The notes: generated from the sequence alone by a model not told the origin. A DNA stretch of 64,000 nt from Erythrobacter neustonensis (GCF_001663175.1 NZ_CP016033.1:806001-870000); one strand, 5' to 3'. Counted from the first letter of the stretch, positions 28,053 through 39,064 are shown. Program-made: numbers and translations.

Positions 28053-28111
28053 CCTGGTTCCCGGTGGACCAAGGCCTGCAAAAGATCGTCACATCACCTC
28101 CCACCGGAAAA

Positions 28112-28891
28112 TCACAGCGTGAAGCTCTCGCCCAGATAGAGCCGGCGCACGTTTTCGTCCGCGACCAGCTCCTGCGGGCTTCCGGCGAACAGCACCTGCC
28201 CGCCATAGATGATGCAGGCGCGGTCGACGATGTCGAGCGTTTCGCGCACGTTGTGATCGGTGATCAGCACGCCGATGCCGCGCTGCTTCAGATCCTTCAC
28301 CAGATCGCGGATATCGCTGATCGAAAGCGGATCGATCCCGGCAAAGGGTTCGTCGAGCAGCATGATCGAAGGCTTTGCCGCCAGCGCGCGGGCGATCTCA
28401 CAGCGGCGGCGTTCACCCCCCGACAGTGCCATCGCGGGGCTGGTGCGCAGCCGCGTCAGCCCGAATTCGTCGAGCAGCCGCTCCAGTTCGGCGGCGCGCG
28501 TGGTCTTGTCGGGTTCGACCAGTTCGAGCACGCTGGCGATGTTCTGTTCGACCGTCATCCCGCGGAAAATACTGGTTTCCTGCGGCAGATAGCCAAGGCC
28601 GAGGATCGCACGGCGATACATCGGCAGCTTGGTCACATCCTCGCCGTCCATCAGGATGCGGCCCGAATCGGGCTTCACCAGCCCCATGATCGAATAGAAG
28701 CACGTGGTCTTGCCCGCGCCGTTGGGGCCGAGCAGGCCGAGCACCTCGCCCTTGGCGACATTGAGCGAAATGTCGGTCAGCACCGCGCGCTTGTCATAGC
28801 TCTTGGCGATCGAGATCACTTCGAGCCCGCTGCCGGTGGGCTGGATCATGGCGGCGTCGGCGGCCGGATCGGGAAGGGTCGTGCTGTCCAT
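28112..28891 (-). CDS. lptB: LPS export ABC transporter ATP-binding protein
   Basis: 259 residues; the cytoplasmic ATPase of the LptB2FGC complex that drives lipopolysaccharide transport to the outer membrane. Walker A is GPNGAGKTT, the Q-loop PQETSIFRGMTVEQNI, signature LSGGERRRCEIARAL, Walker B IMLLDEPFAGIDP, and the switch His lies in ITDHNVRETL. The N-terminus has about 20 extra residues before GLEVISIAKSY. lptC and lptA, usual upstream partners, are absent; instead a divergent gene starts at 29142. Confidence 0.95.
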   Translation of the reverse strand: MDSTTLPDPAADAAMIQPTGSGLEVISIAKSYDKRAVLTDISLNVAKGEVLGLLGPNGAGKTTCFYSIMGLVKPDSGRILMDGEDVTKLPMYRRAILGLGYLPQETSIFRGMTVEQNIASVLELVEPDKTTRAAELERLLDEFGLTRLRTSPAMALSGGERRRCEIARALAAKPSIMLLDEPFAGIDPLSISDIRDLVKDLKQRGIGVLITDHNVRETLDIVDRACIIYGGQVLFAGSPQELVADENVRRLYLGESFTL

Positions 28892-29077
28892 CAGGGGTAT
28901 GTGTGTAGCAGCCTTGCGCAGTCATGTAAGCTGCGACGCGCAATTGGCAGGATTTTTGCTTAGGCGTTTGTGCAAGCCGCATGGGCCATCCGCGCGCGCA
29001 AGGATGCGCCGTATTCGAAGCATTTGCGCCAGATCTCTTGCATCCAGCGCAACAAAAGCACGCCGCCGCGCGGCTTA

Positions 29078-29106
29078 TTGCAACTGTGTGACGATTGGGC
29101 GATACT
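29078..29106 (+). promoter_or_regulatory. Candidate sigma-70 promoter for the 29142 membrane protein gene
   Basis: TTGCAA (29078-29083), a 17-base spacer and GATACT (29101-29106) lie about 36 bases upstream of the ATG. Judged by eye. Confidence 0.45.
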
Positions 29107-29141
29107 GCCCCGCAACGATATAAATTGTGGGAGCGGGCGAG

Positions 29142-29519
29142 ATGGACAAATCCGGACTACGCGCAACGGGCCGCGCACTGCCAGCCAGACAGGCGCGCGA
29201 CTGGCGCAAGGCGATGAGCGACCATGTCGCCTATGGCCTGCTCGTCTATACCGGCCTGCAGATTTTCGTGACGATCAAGGCGCTGTCCGAAGGCACGTCC
29301 TCGGCGTTGCCCTATCTGGCGCTGATCGTTCTGGTCGCAGGCATCATCCCGGTGTGCCGCTGGTTCGAGAAACGCTGGGCGGTGTTATCCGATGCCGAGG
29401 CTGCCGACCCCGACTATGCCGGCCCCTTCCGCCGCGACGTGACCGCGCTGTGGCTGCTCGCGATCGGCCTGCCGTTCGGGCTGACGCTGATCTTCAAGAT
29501 GCTGCTGAGCGTTTTCTAG
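29142..29519 (+). CDS. Three-helix inner membrane hypothetical protein
   Basis: 125 residues beginning MDKSGLRATGRALPARQ. GGGAG lies eight bases before the ATG. Three hydrophobic helices are predicted: about 31-50 (VAYGLLVYTGLQIFVTIKAL), 57-77 (ALPYLALIVLVAGIIPVCRWF) and 102-125 (ALWLLAIGLPFGLTLIFKMLL). The N-terminus is positively charged and probably cytoplasmic. I do not recognise the family. It stands alone between lptB (divergent) and ppa (convergent). Confidence 0.7.
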   Translation: MDKSGLRATGRALPARQARDWRKAMSDHVAYGLLVYTGLQIFVTIKALSEGTSSALPYLALIVLVAGIIPVCRWFEKRWAVLSDAEAADPDYAGPFRRDVTALWLLAIGLPFGLTLIFKMLLSVF

Positions 29520-29827
29520 GTCGCGCAGCCGCCTCCGCGGCTGCGTCCTCGGCGCTGCTCCTCCGCTACGCTTCGGGCACCTGCGGGCGGCCGTTCGGCC
29601 TTGCGGACCGCCGCTGGCGGGCCGAACTCGCGCGAACATCAACGTGATGGGCTTGCGGTCGCTGTCGCGACCGATCCTGGCGCATTCCGTCAATGCGGAC
29701 TGCCAATACATGCCGCCAATGCAGGCGGCCGTTCGGCCCGCAGGGACGCGAGCGCACGGCGCGAGCCGCAGGTGCCCCGTGGCACCAGCCACGGGAACAG
29801 CACTGAGGATCAATCCGCCAGAAGCGC
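29520..29827. other. 308-bp gene-poor gap with short GC-rich inverted repeats
   Basis: No convincing gene was found. The stretch starts with a hairpin GCAGCCGC-4-GCGGCTGC, a possible terminator for the membrane protein gene but without a T tract. It then contains several short palindromic GGCGGCC/GGCCG elements, including a GCGGCCGTTCGGCC motif repeated near 29586 and 29727. It may be degenerate repeat DNA. Confidence 0.5.
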
Positions 29828-30361
29828 CTATTTTGCCGCGTTGTAACGCTCGATCGCCTCGACGGTGATCTGGCGGGCTTCGGCGGCGTTGCCCCACTTG
29901 CCCACGCGCACCCACTTTTCGGCTTCCAGATCCTTGTAGTGGGTGAAGAAGTGCTCGATCTGCTGGAAGATGATGCTCGGCAGATCGCTGGTTTCCAGCA
30001 CGTCGGCGTAATAGGGGAAGGTCTCGTTCACCGGAACGCAGACAAGCTTTTCATCGCCGCCCTGCTCGTCTTCGAGGTTGAGCACGCCGATCGGCCGCGC
30101 GCGCACCACGCAGCCCGGGATGAAGGGCGAACGCGAGATCACCAGCGCATCGAGCGGGTCGCCATCGGGGCTCAGCGTGTGCGGCACGAAGCCGTAGTTC
30201 GCCGGATAGCGCATCGGCGTGTGGAGGATGCGGTCGACGAACAATGCGCCGCTTTCCTTGTCGAATTCGTACTTCACCGGTTCGCCGCCGGTCGGCACCT
30301 CGATGATGACATTGAGGTTGTCGGGGGGGTTCACGCCGGTGGGGATCTTGTCGATGCGCAT
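29828..30361 (-). CDS. ppa: Inorganic pyrophosphatase
   Basis: 177 residues; soluble family I PPase that hydrolyses PPi and so pulls biosynthetic reactions forward. It shows EVPTGGEPVKYEFDKESG, the metal-binding signature DGDPLDALV and the later KVVCVPVNET-like strand followed by DLEAEKWVRVGKWG. The length is typical for bacterial hexameric enzymes. Confidence 0.97.
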   Translation of the reverse strand: MRIDKIPTGVNPPDNLNVIIEVPTGGEPVKYEFDKESGALFVDRILHTPMRYPANYGFVPHTLSPDGDPLDALVISRSPFIPGCVVRARPIGVLNLEDEQGGDEKLVCVPVNETFPYYADVLETSDLPSIIFQQIEHFFTHYKDLEAEKWVRVGKWGNAAEARQITVEAIERYNAAK

Positions 30362-30465
30362 GACTGTTCTCTTTGTTGTGTGCTTTGCAAGAGGTCTTGC
30401 CGCGCGCCCTTAATGCGTGGCGCAGGATTGCGAAAGACCCCGCGTGAGCCTAATCGCGCGGCGCT

Positions 30466-31701
30466 ATGAGCAAAAAGACACCCCAGGCCATCCGCGGCAC
30501 CCAGGACATCTTCGGCGCCGAGGCGGAAGCCTTCGCCTTCGTGGTCGAAACCTTCGAGCGCGTCCGCCGCATTTACCGCTTCCGCCGGCTGGAAATGCCG
30601 GTGTTCGAGAAGACCGAGGTGTTCGCGCGTTCCTTGGGCGAGACCACCGATGTCGTGTCGAAGGAGATGTATTCCTTCGACGATCGCGGCGGCGAATCGC
30701 TCACCTTGCGCCCCGAATTCACCGCCGGGATCGCGCGCGCGTTTCTCGCCAACGGCTGGCAGCAATATGCGCCGCTGAAAGTGGCCACGCACGGCCCGCT
30801 GTTCCGTTACGAACGCCCGCAAAAGGGCCGCTACCGCCAGTTCCACCAGATCGACGCCGAGGTGATCGGCGCAGGCGAACCGCAGGCGGATGTCGAGCTG
30901 CTGGCGATGGCGAATCAGCTTTTGCGCGAGCTTGGCATCAACGATGTGACCCTGCACCTGAACACGCTGGGCGATGCGGAAAGCCGCGAGGCGTGGCGGG
31001 CGGCCTTGATCGAGTATTTCCGGGCGGTGAAGGACCAGCTTTCGGAAGAATCGCAGGAGCGGCTGGAGAAGAACCCGCTGCGGATCCTCGATTCGAAGGA
31101 CCCGCGCGACAAGCCCTTCCTCGCCGATGCGCCCAAGATCGACGCGTTCCTGTCGGAGGAGGCGCGCGCCTTTTTCGCGGCCGTCACCAGCGGCTTGGAT
31201 GCTGCGGGGGTGAAGTGGGTGCGGGCGGAAAGCCTCGTGCGGGGCCTCGATTACTACCGCCACACCGCGTTCGAGTTCATTCCCGACGAGGGCAGCGCCT
31301 CGGCGGCGGCATTGGGCAGCCAGAGCACGGTGCTGGGCGGCGGGCGTTATGACGGGTTGATGGAAAGCCTCGGCGGCGCAGCCACGCCTGCGGTCGGCTG
31401 GGCGGCGGGGATCGAGCGGCTGGCGATGCTGGTGGGGGCGCGGGAGGAGAAGCCTGCGGACCTCGTCATTGTGGTCGAGGACGATGGGCGTGTCGGGGAA
31501 GCAATCGCCCTCATCGGCAACGTTCGCAGGGCAGGCTTTACGGCTGAGTTGGTCGCCTCGGGATCGCCGCGCAAGCGTTACGACAAGGCAGTAAAGCGCG
31601 GGGCCGTGGTCATCCTCTCACTGAGGCCAGCGATGGGTAACGGCATTACCACCGACAATCCCGAAGCGGGTGTTTTGAGCGTGCTCGGCGCCTATCGTTA
31701 G
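30466..31701 (+). CDS. hisS: Histidyl-tRNA synthetase
   Basis: 411-residue class II synthetase. It starts [21 protein letters not shown]. Motif 1 region [19 protein letters not shown], motif 2 [13 protein letters not shown]...[20 protein letters not shown], the histidine-specific [12 protein letters not shown], and motif 3 [14 protein letters not shown] are all present. A C-terminal anticodon-binding domain follows (about 325-411). It is followed by the inverted-repeat element and prfA in the same direction. Confidence 0.97.
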   Translation: MSKKTPQAIRGTQDIFGAEAEAFAFVVETFERVRRIYRFRRLEMPVFEKTEVFARSLGETTDVVSKEMYSFDDRGGESLTLRPEFTAGIARAFLANGWQQYAPLKVATHGPLFRYERPQKGRYRQFHQIDAEVIGAGEPQADVELLAMANQLLRELGINDVTLHLNTLGDAESREAWRAALIEYFRAVKDQLSEESQERLEKNPLRILDSKDPRDKPFLADAPKIDAFLSEEARAFFAAVTSGLDAAGVKWVRAESLVRGLDYYRHTAFEFIPDEGSASAAALGSQSTVLGGGRYDGLMESLGGAATPAVGWAAGIERLAMLVGAREEKPADLVIVVEDDGRVGEAIALIGNVRRAGFTAELVASGSPRKRYDKAVKRGAVVILSLRPAMGNGITTDNPEAGVLSVLGAYR

Positions 31702-31708
31702 CCTGCCT

Positions 31709-31799
31709 CGTCACCCTGAACTTGTTTCAGGGTCCATCGCACCGCTCGCACCGCGGCTCGAAACGGCAAAATGGATGCTGAAACAAGTTCAGCATGACG
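31709..31799. repeat. Sphingomonad-type dispersed inverted repeat (27-bp arms)
   Basis: The left arm 31709-31735 and right arm 31773-31799 are near-perfect inverted copies (three mismatches) sharing CTGAACTTGTTTCAG and its complement CTGAAACAAGTTCAG. I recall this motif as a frequent intergenic element of Sphingomonadales genomes. It occupies nearly all of the hisS-prfA gap and would form a stable RNA hairpin after hisS. Confidence 0.8.
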
Positions 31800-31816
31800 A
31801 GTAAGAGAAACCAGAA

Positions 31817-32884
31817 ATGCAAATCCCGCCCGAACGCCTCGACCAGATCGCGCACCGCTTTGCGGAGCTGGAAGCGCGCATGGCGAGCGGAACGCTCGAG
31901 GGCGAGGCTTTCGTGCGCGCCTCCCGCGACTATGCGGAACTCGAACCCGTCGCCAAGATCGCCGCCGAAGTGAAATCCGCGCGCGAAGAGATGGCGGGGC
32001 TCGCCGAAATGCTCGCCGATCCCGAGATGAAAGCGATGGCCGAGGAGGAGCTCGCCAGCCTCAAGGCCACCCTCCCCGATCTCGAACGCCGGCTCGCAAT
32101 CGCGCTGCTGCCGCGCGACAGCGCCGATGCCAAGCCCGCGATGCTCGAAATCCGCGCCGGCACGGGAGGCGACGAGGCCGCGCTGTTCGCCGCCGATCTC
32201 TACCGTATGTACGAGAAATACGCCGCCGAGCAGGGCTGGAAGGTCGAAGCCGTCAGCATCGCGGCTTCCGATATCGGCGGCTTCAAGGAAGTGATCGCCA
32301 ACGTCACCGGCATCGGCGTCTTCGCCAAGCTCAAGTTCGAAAGCGGCGTCCACCGCGTCCAGCGCGTGCCCGTGACCGAGAGTGGCGGGCGCATCCACAC
32401 CTCGGCGGCGACCGTGGCGGTGCTGGCCGAACCCGATGCGGTCGATATCCAGATCGAGGACAAGGACCTCAAGATCGACGTCTACCGCGCGAGCGGCGCA
32501 GGCGGTCAGCACGTCAACACCACCGATTCGGCGGTGCGCATCACCCACCTGCCCACCGGCACCGTGGTGACCTGTCAGGACGGGCGCAGCCAGCACAAGA
32601 ACAAGGAAAAGGCGATGCAGGTGCTGCGCACGCGCCTGTATGACGCGCAGCGCGAGGCCACCCAGGGCGCGGAGGCCGAGGCGCGCCGCGCGATGGTCGG
32701 TTCTGGCGACCGCTCCGAGCGCATTCGCACCTACAATTTCCCGCAAGGGCGCGTCACCGATCACCGCATCGGGCTGACGCTGCACAAGCTGGAAGAAGTG
32801 CTCGCCGGGCCGGGCCTTGCCGAGATGATCGATGCGCTGATCGCCGAGGACGAGGGCAAGCGGCTGGCGGCGCTGGCGGAGTGA
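31817..32884 (+). CDS. prfA: Peptide chain release factor 1
   Basis: 355 residues; recognises UAA/UAG and triggers peptide release. The catalytic GGQ is in [26 protein letters not shown], preceded by the [14 protein letters not shown] segment and followed by [15 protein letters not shown]. The stop-codon-reading PxT-type motif is inferred near residues 185-190 ([14 protein letters not shown]). The stop overlaps the GTG start of prmC by four bases, coupling the factor to its own methyltransferase. Confidence 0.97.
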   Translation: MQIPPERLDQIAHRFAELEARMASGTLEGEAFVRASRDYAELEPVAKIAAEVKSAREEMAGLAEMLADPEMKAMAEEELASLKATLPDLERRLAIALLPRDSADAKPAMLEIRAGTGGDEAALFAADLYRMYEKYAAEQGWKVEAVSIAASDIGGFKEVIANVTGIGVFAKLKFESGVHRVQRVPVTESGGRIHTSAATVAVLAEPDAVDIQIEDKDLKIDVYRASGAGGQHVNTTDSAVRITHLPTGTVVTCQDGRSQHKNKEKAMQVLRTRLYDAQREATQGAEAEARRAMVGSGDRSERIRTYNFPQGRVTDHRIGLTLHKLEEVLAGPGLAEMIDALIAEDEGKRLAALAE

Positions 32885-33702
32885 CCACCGTCGGCGAAGC
32901 GATCCGCGCCGCGGCCGAGGCCCTTGCGCGCGCGAGCGACACCGCCCGCCTCGATGCCGAATTGCTGATGGCGCACGCGCTGGGCGTCTCGCGCTCGGAC
33001 ATGCTGCTGAAAGCGATGCGCGACCCTGCGCCTGAGGGCTTCGCTGCACTGGTCGCGCGGCGTGCAGGGCATGAACCGGTCGCCTACATCACCGGCGAGG
33101 CGGAGTTCTACGGCCTCACCCTGCGCGTCACCCCCGCCACGCTGATCCCGCGCGGCGACAGCGAGACGCTGGTCGAAGCTGCGCTTCAAACCTGCCCCGA
33201 TGCGGCGCGCGTGCTCGACCTTGGCACCGGATCGGGGGCGCTGCTGCTTGCGGTGCTGGCCGCACTTCCGGGCGCAAGCGGGATCGGCATCGACGCCTCG
33301 CGGGCTGCGGTCGATGCCGCGCGCGTCAACGCGGCAGCACTGGCGGGCGCGCGGGCAGAGATCCGCGAAGGCGACTGGCACGCGCCCGGCTGGGCCGACG
33401 ATCTGGGCACCTTCGACCTCATCCTGTGCAACCCGCCCTATGTCGAGGATGACGCCGATCTGGACGCCCAAGTGCGCGATTTCGAGCCCGCATCCGCGCT
33501 GTTCGCCGGACCCGAGGGGCTCGACGATTACCGCGTCCTCATCCCGCAATTGCGCGCCCTGATGAACGCAGGCGCAGCCGCGATTGTCGAAATCGGCGCG
33601 GGCCAGGCCGAGGCGGTGGGAACGCTCGCGGCAGAGGCGGGGTTTACCGTGCAGCTGCGCCGCGATCTGGCCGGCCGGCCGCGCGCTTTGATCCTCGGTT
33701 AA
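32881..33702 (+). CDS. prmC: Release factor N5-glutamine methyltransferase
   Basis: 273 residues; methylates the Gln of the GGQ motif of RF1 and RF2 using SAM. GTG start inside the prfA stop (GTGA). An N-terminal helical domain (about 1-80) is followed by [31 protein letters not shown] motif [16 protein letters not shown] and the catalytic CNPPYV. The third residue of the family's RPDTE motif region is Gly-Asp-Ser here (PRGDSE), a mild variation also seen in alphaproteobacteria. Confidence 0.95.
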   Translation: MTTVGEAIRAAAEALARASDTARLDAELLMAHALGVSRSDMLLKAMRDPAPEGFAALVARRAGHEPVAYITGEAEFYGLTLRVTPATLIPRGDSETLVEAALQTCPDAARVLDLGTGSGALLLAVLAALPGASGIGIDASRAAVDAARVNAAALAGARAEIREGDWHAPGWADDLGTFDLILCNPPYVEDDADLDAQVRDFEPASALFAGPEGLDDYRVLIPQLRALMNAGAAAIVEIGAGQAEAVGTLAAEAGFTVQLRRDLAGRPRALILG

Positions 33703-33871
33703 GAGAAAAGCATCGCAAAGGCTTGGCAAACCCATTTCGCATCGCTACGTCACACGAAGACCGGATGGATTGCGAAGGGCGCAAACCGCTGGGTCACGCT
33801 CCTCAACTTAAGCTGAAACGGCCGTCAGGGCTCGCCCCCGGTCGCTCGCAGCGCGGAGCACGCGGCATGCT

Positions 33872-33893
33872 GCATGATCCGAAGCGATCATGC
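33872..33893. repeat. Hairpin in the prmC-DUF4167 gap
   Basis: GCATGATC (33872-33879) pairs with GATCATGC (33886-33893) over six bases. It is the only clear structure in the 272-bp gap 33703-33974. The rest of the gap contains no convincing gene; a promoter for the DUF4167 gene is expected but not clear. Confidence 0.4.
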
Positions 33894-33974
33894 CTGACGT
33901 GACGCTGGGGCAAGGGGTCTGCTGACCGCGCACGGACTGATCCGGCGCCGGGTCACTGATAAGGAACAACTTCC

Positions 33975-34805
33975 TTGAATACTAATCGCAATAACCGGCG
34001 TCGCGGTCGCGGCAATCGCCAACAGGGCGGCAATGGCGCTCAACTCAACCGGATCGACAGCCGGGCGCGCGGCAATGCCCCGCAGATGCTCGACAAGTAC
34101 AAGAAGCTGGCGCAGGACGCCCAGCATCACGGCGACCGCGTGCAGATGGAGTATTACCTCCAGTTCGCCGATCACTATTTCCGCGTGATCGCCGACAACA
34201 AGGCGCGGCAGGACGAGCAGCGCGGCGGCAACAATGGCGGCCAGCGGCGCAACGACGAACGCGAAAACGCGGAAGATTTCGAGGACGATTTCGACTTCGG
34301 CCGGCGCAGCGACACCCCCACCCGTTCGCCCTATGAACAGCCCGCCGCCGAACCGCGCACCGATGTGACCGAAGGCGAACCGGGGCAGGAAGGCGAAAGC
34401 TTCCTCGGCGAAGATCGCGCATCCGAAGCGCGCGGCGACGATCAGGGACGCGATCGCGGCCCGCGCCGCCAGCAGCAGCGCAAACCGCGCGACAATCGCG
34501 CTGATGGCGAACGCGGCGACAAGCGCGCCGAACGCCCCGCACGTGCCGACCGGGCCGAACGCCCCGAACGCGTGGAGCGTGCCGAGCAGGCCGACCGCCC
34601 GGAACGCAGCGAGCGCGCGCCCCGTGCCGAGCGGGCCGAACGTGCCGTCAGCGCCGAGCGCAGCGAAAAGCCCGCCCGCACCCGCCGTCCGCGCAAGTCG
34701 GCAGAGGATGGCGAGGCGCGCGGGATCGACAGTTCGATCCTGCCGCCCTCGATCCGCGGTGACGATGCTGGCGGCGATACCGGCACGCTCGAAACCGTCG
34801 AGTAA
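33975..34805 (+). CDS. DUF4167 domain protein with charged repetitive tail
   Basis: 276 residues. A TTG start is inferred (AAGGA nine bases upstream; no nearby ATG). The basic N-terminus NRNNRRRGRGNRQQ precedes the DUF4167 core LNRIDSRARGNAPQMLDKYKKLAQDAQHHGDRVQMEYYLQFADHYFRVI (about 25-75), which is conserved downstream of prmC across alphaproteobacteria. The tail is disordered: acidic at 85-145, then Arg/Glu/Ala repeats of the form RAERPERVERAE (about 180-240). Arg/Gly-rich ends and the context suggest RNA or ribosome association, but this is not demonstrated. Confidence 0.85.
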   Translation: MNTNRNNRRRGRGNRQQGGNGAQLNRIDSRARGNAPQMLDKYKKLAQDAQHHGDRVQMEYYLQFADHYFRVIADNKARQDEQRGGNNGGQRRNDERENAEDFEDDFDFGRRSDTPTRSPYEQPAAEPRTDVTEGEPGQEGESFLGEDRASEARGDDQGRDRGPRRQQQRKPRDNRADGERGDKRAERPARADRAERPERVERAEQADRPERSERAPRAERAERAVSAERSEKPARTRRPRKSAEDGEARGIDSSILPPSIRGDDAGGDTGTLETVE

Positions 34806-34810
34806 GCGTC

Positions 34811-36433
34811 GTGCAACAGCGGTTGGCGGCAGGCGCAGCCTCGGCGCAGGCGCTGGTGCAGCGCTTTCCCGCGCTGACCGCGCTGGCGCTGGGCCTGATC
34901 GCGGCCTGTGCCTATCCGCCGCTGCACCTGTGGCCGCTGGGCCTTGCCGCGTTGGCGGGCTTTGTCTGGCTGCTCTATTCCGCCGATAACTGGCGGCAGG
35001 CGATGGCGCGCGGCTGGCTGTTCGGCTGGGCGCATCTGACGCTCGCGAACAACTGGATCGCCACCGCCTTCACGCACCAGGCCGCGATGCCCGAGTTTCT
35101 CGGCTGGCTCGCGGTGCCGCTCCTGTGCATCTACCTTGCGGTCTACCCGATGCTGGCGGCGCTGGCGGCGCACCTGCTGGCGAAGAAGCGCCCGCTGTGG
35201 GCCTTCGGGCTGGTGCTGGCAGGCGCATGGATCATCACCGAGTGGCTGCGCGGCTGGGTGTTCACCGGCTACCCGTGGCCGCCTCTGGGCCTGATGCTGC
35301 TGGGGACGTGGAGCACGCCGGGACTGGCGATGGTGCTGCCGTGGCTCGGAACCTACGCCTTGTCGGGCCTGATGGTGCTGCTTGGCGCGCTGCTATGCTG
35401 GTCGCTCAACGGCCGGCGCTGGGTTATCGCGGGAGCGGGAACCTTGACGCTTGGTCTGGCAATGCACTTGCCCGGCTTTGTCGGCACGCTGCCGGTTGGC
35501 GGCGTCCGCTACACCCTCGTCCAACCGCATATCCCGCAATCCGAAATCAACGACCCTTCGAAATTCGAGGAGCAGTTCGCGCGCCTCACCCGGCTCACCA
35601 TCCCTGCGCGCGGCGAATCGCGGATCGTGCTGTGGCCCGAAAGCGGCGTTCCCGACTATCTCGAGGAAGGCTATCCGACACGCTACTATGTCCAGATGAC
35701 CGCGGGCGGCGATCCGCTGCTGGCGCGGCGGCGGATCGGGCGCGTGATCGGCGCGCAATCGACGCTGCTGACCGGGGTGGTCAATCTCGACATCGGCACC
35801 ATGCCCAGCGGGCGCGCGGGCGCGGTCAGCGCGCGCAATTCGGTGATGGCGATCGATGGCGCGGGCAAGATCGTGGGCGGTTACGACAAGGCGCATCTGG
35901 TGCCTTACGGCGAATATCTGCCGATGCGCGGGATTCTCGAACCGCTCGGCCTGTCGCGGCTGGTGGCGGGCAGCATCGACTACCTCCCCGGCCCCGGCCC
36001 GCGCACGCTCGACCTGGGGGTGCATGGCAAGGCGGGGGTGATGATCTGTTACGAGATCGTGTTCTCGGGCCACGTCGCCGACCGCGCGAATCGCCCCGAC
36101 TATATCTTCAATCCATCGAACGACGGCTGGTTCGGCACCTGGGGCCCGCCGCAGCATCTGGCGCAGGCGCGGATGCGCGCGATCGAGGAAGGGCTGCCGG
36201 TGCTGCGCTCGACCACCACCGGGATCAGCGCGGTGATCGATGCCGGCGGCGTGGTGCGCGCGTCGATCGGGATGGGCAAGGCCGCACGGCTCGAAGGCGT
36301 GGTGCCCGCCGCGCGTGCGCCGACGCTGTTCGGTCAGTGGGGCCACGCGCTCACGCTGGCATGGGCCGCGGCGCTTCTGATGCTGGGTCTGGGCTTGCCG
36401 AGAGTGCTTGCGAAAGCCCGCGCGCGCGGCTAG
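34811..36433 (+). CDS. lnt: Apolipoprotein N-acyltransferase
   Basis: 540 residues; adds the third acyl chain to bacterial lipoproteins at the periplasmic side of the inner membrane. GTG start five bases after the DUF4167 stop. Six or so N-terminal transmembrane helices (to about residue 220) are followed by a nitrilase-like domain with catalytic Glu277 (LWPESGVPD), Lys in [16 protein letters not shown] and Cys in VMICYEIVF, and a last helix near the C-terminus ([15 protein letters not shown]). The neighbouring metK is a conserved partner. Confidence 0.95.
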   Translation: MQQRLAAGAASAQALVQRFPALTALALGLIAACAYPPLHLWPLGLAALAGFVWLLYSADNWRQAMARGWLFGWAHLTLANNWIATAFTHQAAMPEFLGWLAVPLLCIYLAVYPMLAALAAHLLAKKRPLWAFGLVLAGAWIITEWLRGWVFTGYPWPPLGLMLLGTWSTPGLAMVLPWLGTYALSGLMVLLGALLCWSLNGRRWVIAGAGTLTLGLAMHLPGFVGTLPVGGVRYTLVQPHIPQSEINDPSKFEEQFARLTRLTIPARGESRIVLWPESGVPDYLEEGYPTRYYVQMTAGGDPLLARRRIGRVIGAQSTLLTGVVNLDIGTMPSGRAGAVSARNSVMAIDGAGKIVGGYDKAHLVPYGEYLPMRGILEPLGLSRLVAGSIDYLPGPGPRTLDLGVHGKAGVMICYEIVFSGHVADRANRPDYIFNPSNDGWFGTWGPPQHLAQARMRAIEEGLPVLRSTTTGISAVIDAGGVVRASIGMGKAARLEGVVPAARAPTLFGQWGHALTLAWAAALLMLGLGLPRVLAKARARG

Positions 36434-36456
36434 GGCGGAGCGGACAAAAGCGGGAC

Positions 36457-36484
36457 ATAAAGGTTTCCTTATATCTCTATAAGG
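36457..36484. promoter_or_regulatory. Palindromic operator upstream of metK (candidate SAM/SAH-responsive regulator site)
   Basis: Three related half-sites occur in a row: ATAAAGG (36457-36463), CCTTATA (36467-36473) and TATAAGG (36478-36484). The last two form a perfect 7+4+7 inverted repeat. It is an AT-rich island in GC-rich DNA 48 bases before the metK ATG. ArsR-family SahR/SamR regulators act on metK/ahcY promoters in alphaproteobacteria with similar AT-rich palindromes. The assignment is inference. Confidence 0.45.
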
Positions 36485-36531
36485 TGCCCTACCCCGCCGC
36501 CGACCGCTCATTCCAGCCCCTGAGGGACATC

Positions 36532-37743
<1,212 letters not shown>

Positions 37744-37750
37744 TAAAAGA

Positions 37751-37784
37751 ACGGCGCGCCTTTGACGGGCGCGCCGTTTTCTTA
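37751..37784 (+). terminator. Rho-independent terminator of metK
   Basis: ACGGCGCGCC (37751-37760) pairs with GGCGCGCCGT (37768-37777), then TTTTCTT, starting seven bases after the metK stop. Confidence 0.85.
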
Positions 37785-37824
37785 TGGGTCGTCCAAAGCG
37801 TTTTTGCGCGCTGCGAGCGCCGGT

Positions 37825-37865
37825 CAGACCCCTTCCAGACCCGCATCAGACCCCTTCCAGACCCC
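37825..37865. repeat. Four CAGACCCC units beside parS site 2
   Basis: CAGACCCCTTCCAGACCC (37825-37842) is directly repeated at 37847-37865, 12 bases before the parS palindrome. It matches the element near parS site 1. Confidence 0.6.
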
Positions 37866-37877
37866 GCCCTGTATCGA

Positions 37878-37893
37878 TGTTTCACGTGAAACA
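37878..37893. other. parS centromere site 2 (ParB binding)
   Basis: Perfect TGTTTCACGTGAAACA palindrome with the same flanking A/T and CGC as the other two copies, in the gap between the convergent metK and CoA-transferase genes. Confidence 0.92.
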
Positions 37894-37912
37894 TCGCGGC
37901 GGCGCGCAGCGA

Positions 37913-39064
37913 TCAGCCGTGTTCGCCGTGGATCGGTGAGGGGCGATCGAACGCCAGTTCGGCATCCGAGAACGTGAAGGGGCTGCGCACCCCGGCCATC
38001 CCGCCAAGCTCGATCCGCATTCCGCGCGCGGCGACCTGCGGATCGGCAAACACCTCGTCCAGCCGGTTGATCGGCCCCGCCGGAACCCCCGCCGCGTGGC
38101 AGGCATCGAGCAGCCCCTGCTTGCTCCATGAAGCACACGCTGCCGCGATCTCCGCATCGAGCGCCGCCGCATTCGCGGTGCGATCGCCATTGGCGGCAAA
38201 GCGCGGGTCGGTGGTGAGATGCTCGAGCCCCAGCACCGCCATCAACCGGGCAAACAGCCCGTCATTGGCAGGCGCAAGGATCACATGGCCATCATCGACC
38301 GCGAACACCCCGTAAGGCGCGACCTGTGCATGGGCATTGCCCATCCGCGGCGGGTTTTCGCCGGTGGTGAAGAAATAGCTCGCCTGATTGGCCAGCAGCC
38401 CGACCGAACAATCGAGCAGGCTCATATCGACCTGCTGCCCGCGCCCGGTGCGCGCGCGCATCAACAGCGCGGCCTGCACGCCGTTGGCGGCCCAGACGCC
38501 GGTGGCAAGATCGCTGATCGAGATGCCCATCTTGACCGGATGGCCCGAAGGCTCACCGGTCAGCGACATGAACCCGCTCATCCCCTGCACCACGAAGTCA
38601 TATCCCGCCTCGTGCGCGCGCGGGCCCGTCTGGCCGAACCCGGTGATCGAGCAGTAGACGAGGCCCGGATTGGCTTCGGACAGACTGGCATGGTCGAGCC
38701 CGAACTTGGCGAGCGTGCCGGTCTTGAAATTCTCGATCAGCACATCGGCGCGTTCGCACAGCGCACGCACCCGCGCCAGATCGTCCGCATCCGAAAAATC
38801 GGCAATGATCGAGCGTTTGCCGCGGTTGCAGGCGTGGTAATAGGCCGCCTCGCGGTGGACGCGGCCTTCGGCATCGGTGCGCTCGACCCATGGCGGGCCC
38901 CACAGCCGCGTGCCATCGCCTTCTGGGCTTTCGACCTTGATCACATCCGCGCCCAGATCGGCGAGGATCTGCCCGCAGAACGGCCCCGCGAGCACGCGCG
39001 CCAGTTCCACCACCTTGAGGCCCGCCAGCGGCGCCTGCGGGTTGCGCGGATGATCGAGCCACAT
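37913..39064 (-). CDS. Class III (CaiB/BaiF-type) CoA-transferase
   Basis: 383 residues. The N-terminal LKVVELARVLAGPFCGQILADLGADVIKVE is the family signature. The catalytic Asp is expected in AGYDFVVQGMSGFMSLTGEPSG. Members move CoA between carboxylic acids (carnitine, formyl/oxalyl, 2-methylacyl, bile acids), so the substrate is open. It begins three bases after the esterase gene and is the last gene of a six-gene acyl-CoA operon (43349 down to 37913). Confidence 0.92.
   Translation of the reverse strand: MWLDHPRNPQAPLAGLKVVELARVLAGPFCGQILADLGADVIKVESPEGDGTRLWGPPWVERTDAEGRVHREAAYYHACNRGKRSIIADFSDADDLARVRALCERADVLIENFKTGTLAKFGLDHASLSEANPGLVYCSITGFGQTGPRAHEAGYDFVVQGMSGFMSLTGEPSGHPVKMGISISDLATGVWAANGVQAALLMRARTGRGQQVDMSLLDCSVGLLANQASYFFTTGENPPRMGNAHAQVAPYGVFAVDDGHVILAPANDGLFARLMAVLGLEHLTTDPRFAANGDRTANAAALDAEIAAACASWSKQGLLDACHAAGVPAGPINRLDEVFADPQVAARGMRIELGGMAGVRSPFTFSDAELAFDRPSPIHGEHG

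Noticed and set aside
29520..29827. A small gene or mobile element remnant in this GC-rich gap
   Set aside because: Open frames here lack ribosome binding sites, motifs and plausible codon use; only short palindromes are visible.
36434..36531. SAM riboswitch before metK
   Set aside because: No SAM-II or SAM-I pairing pattern could be traced in the 98 bases available; the AT-rich palindromes look like a protein operator instead.
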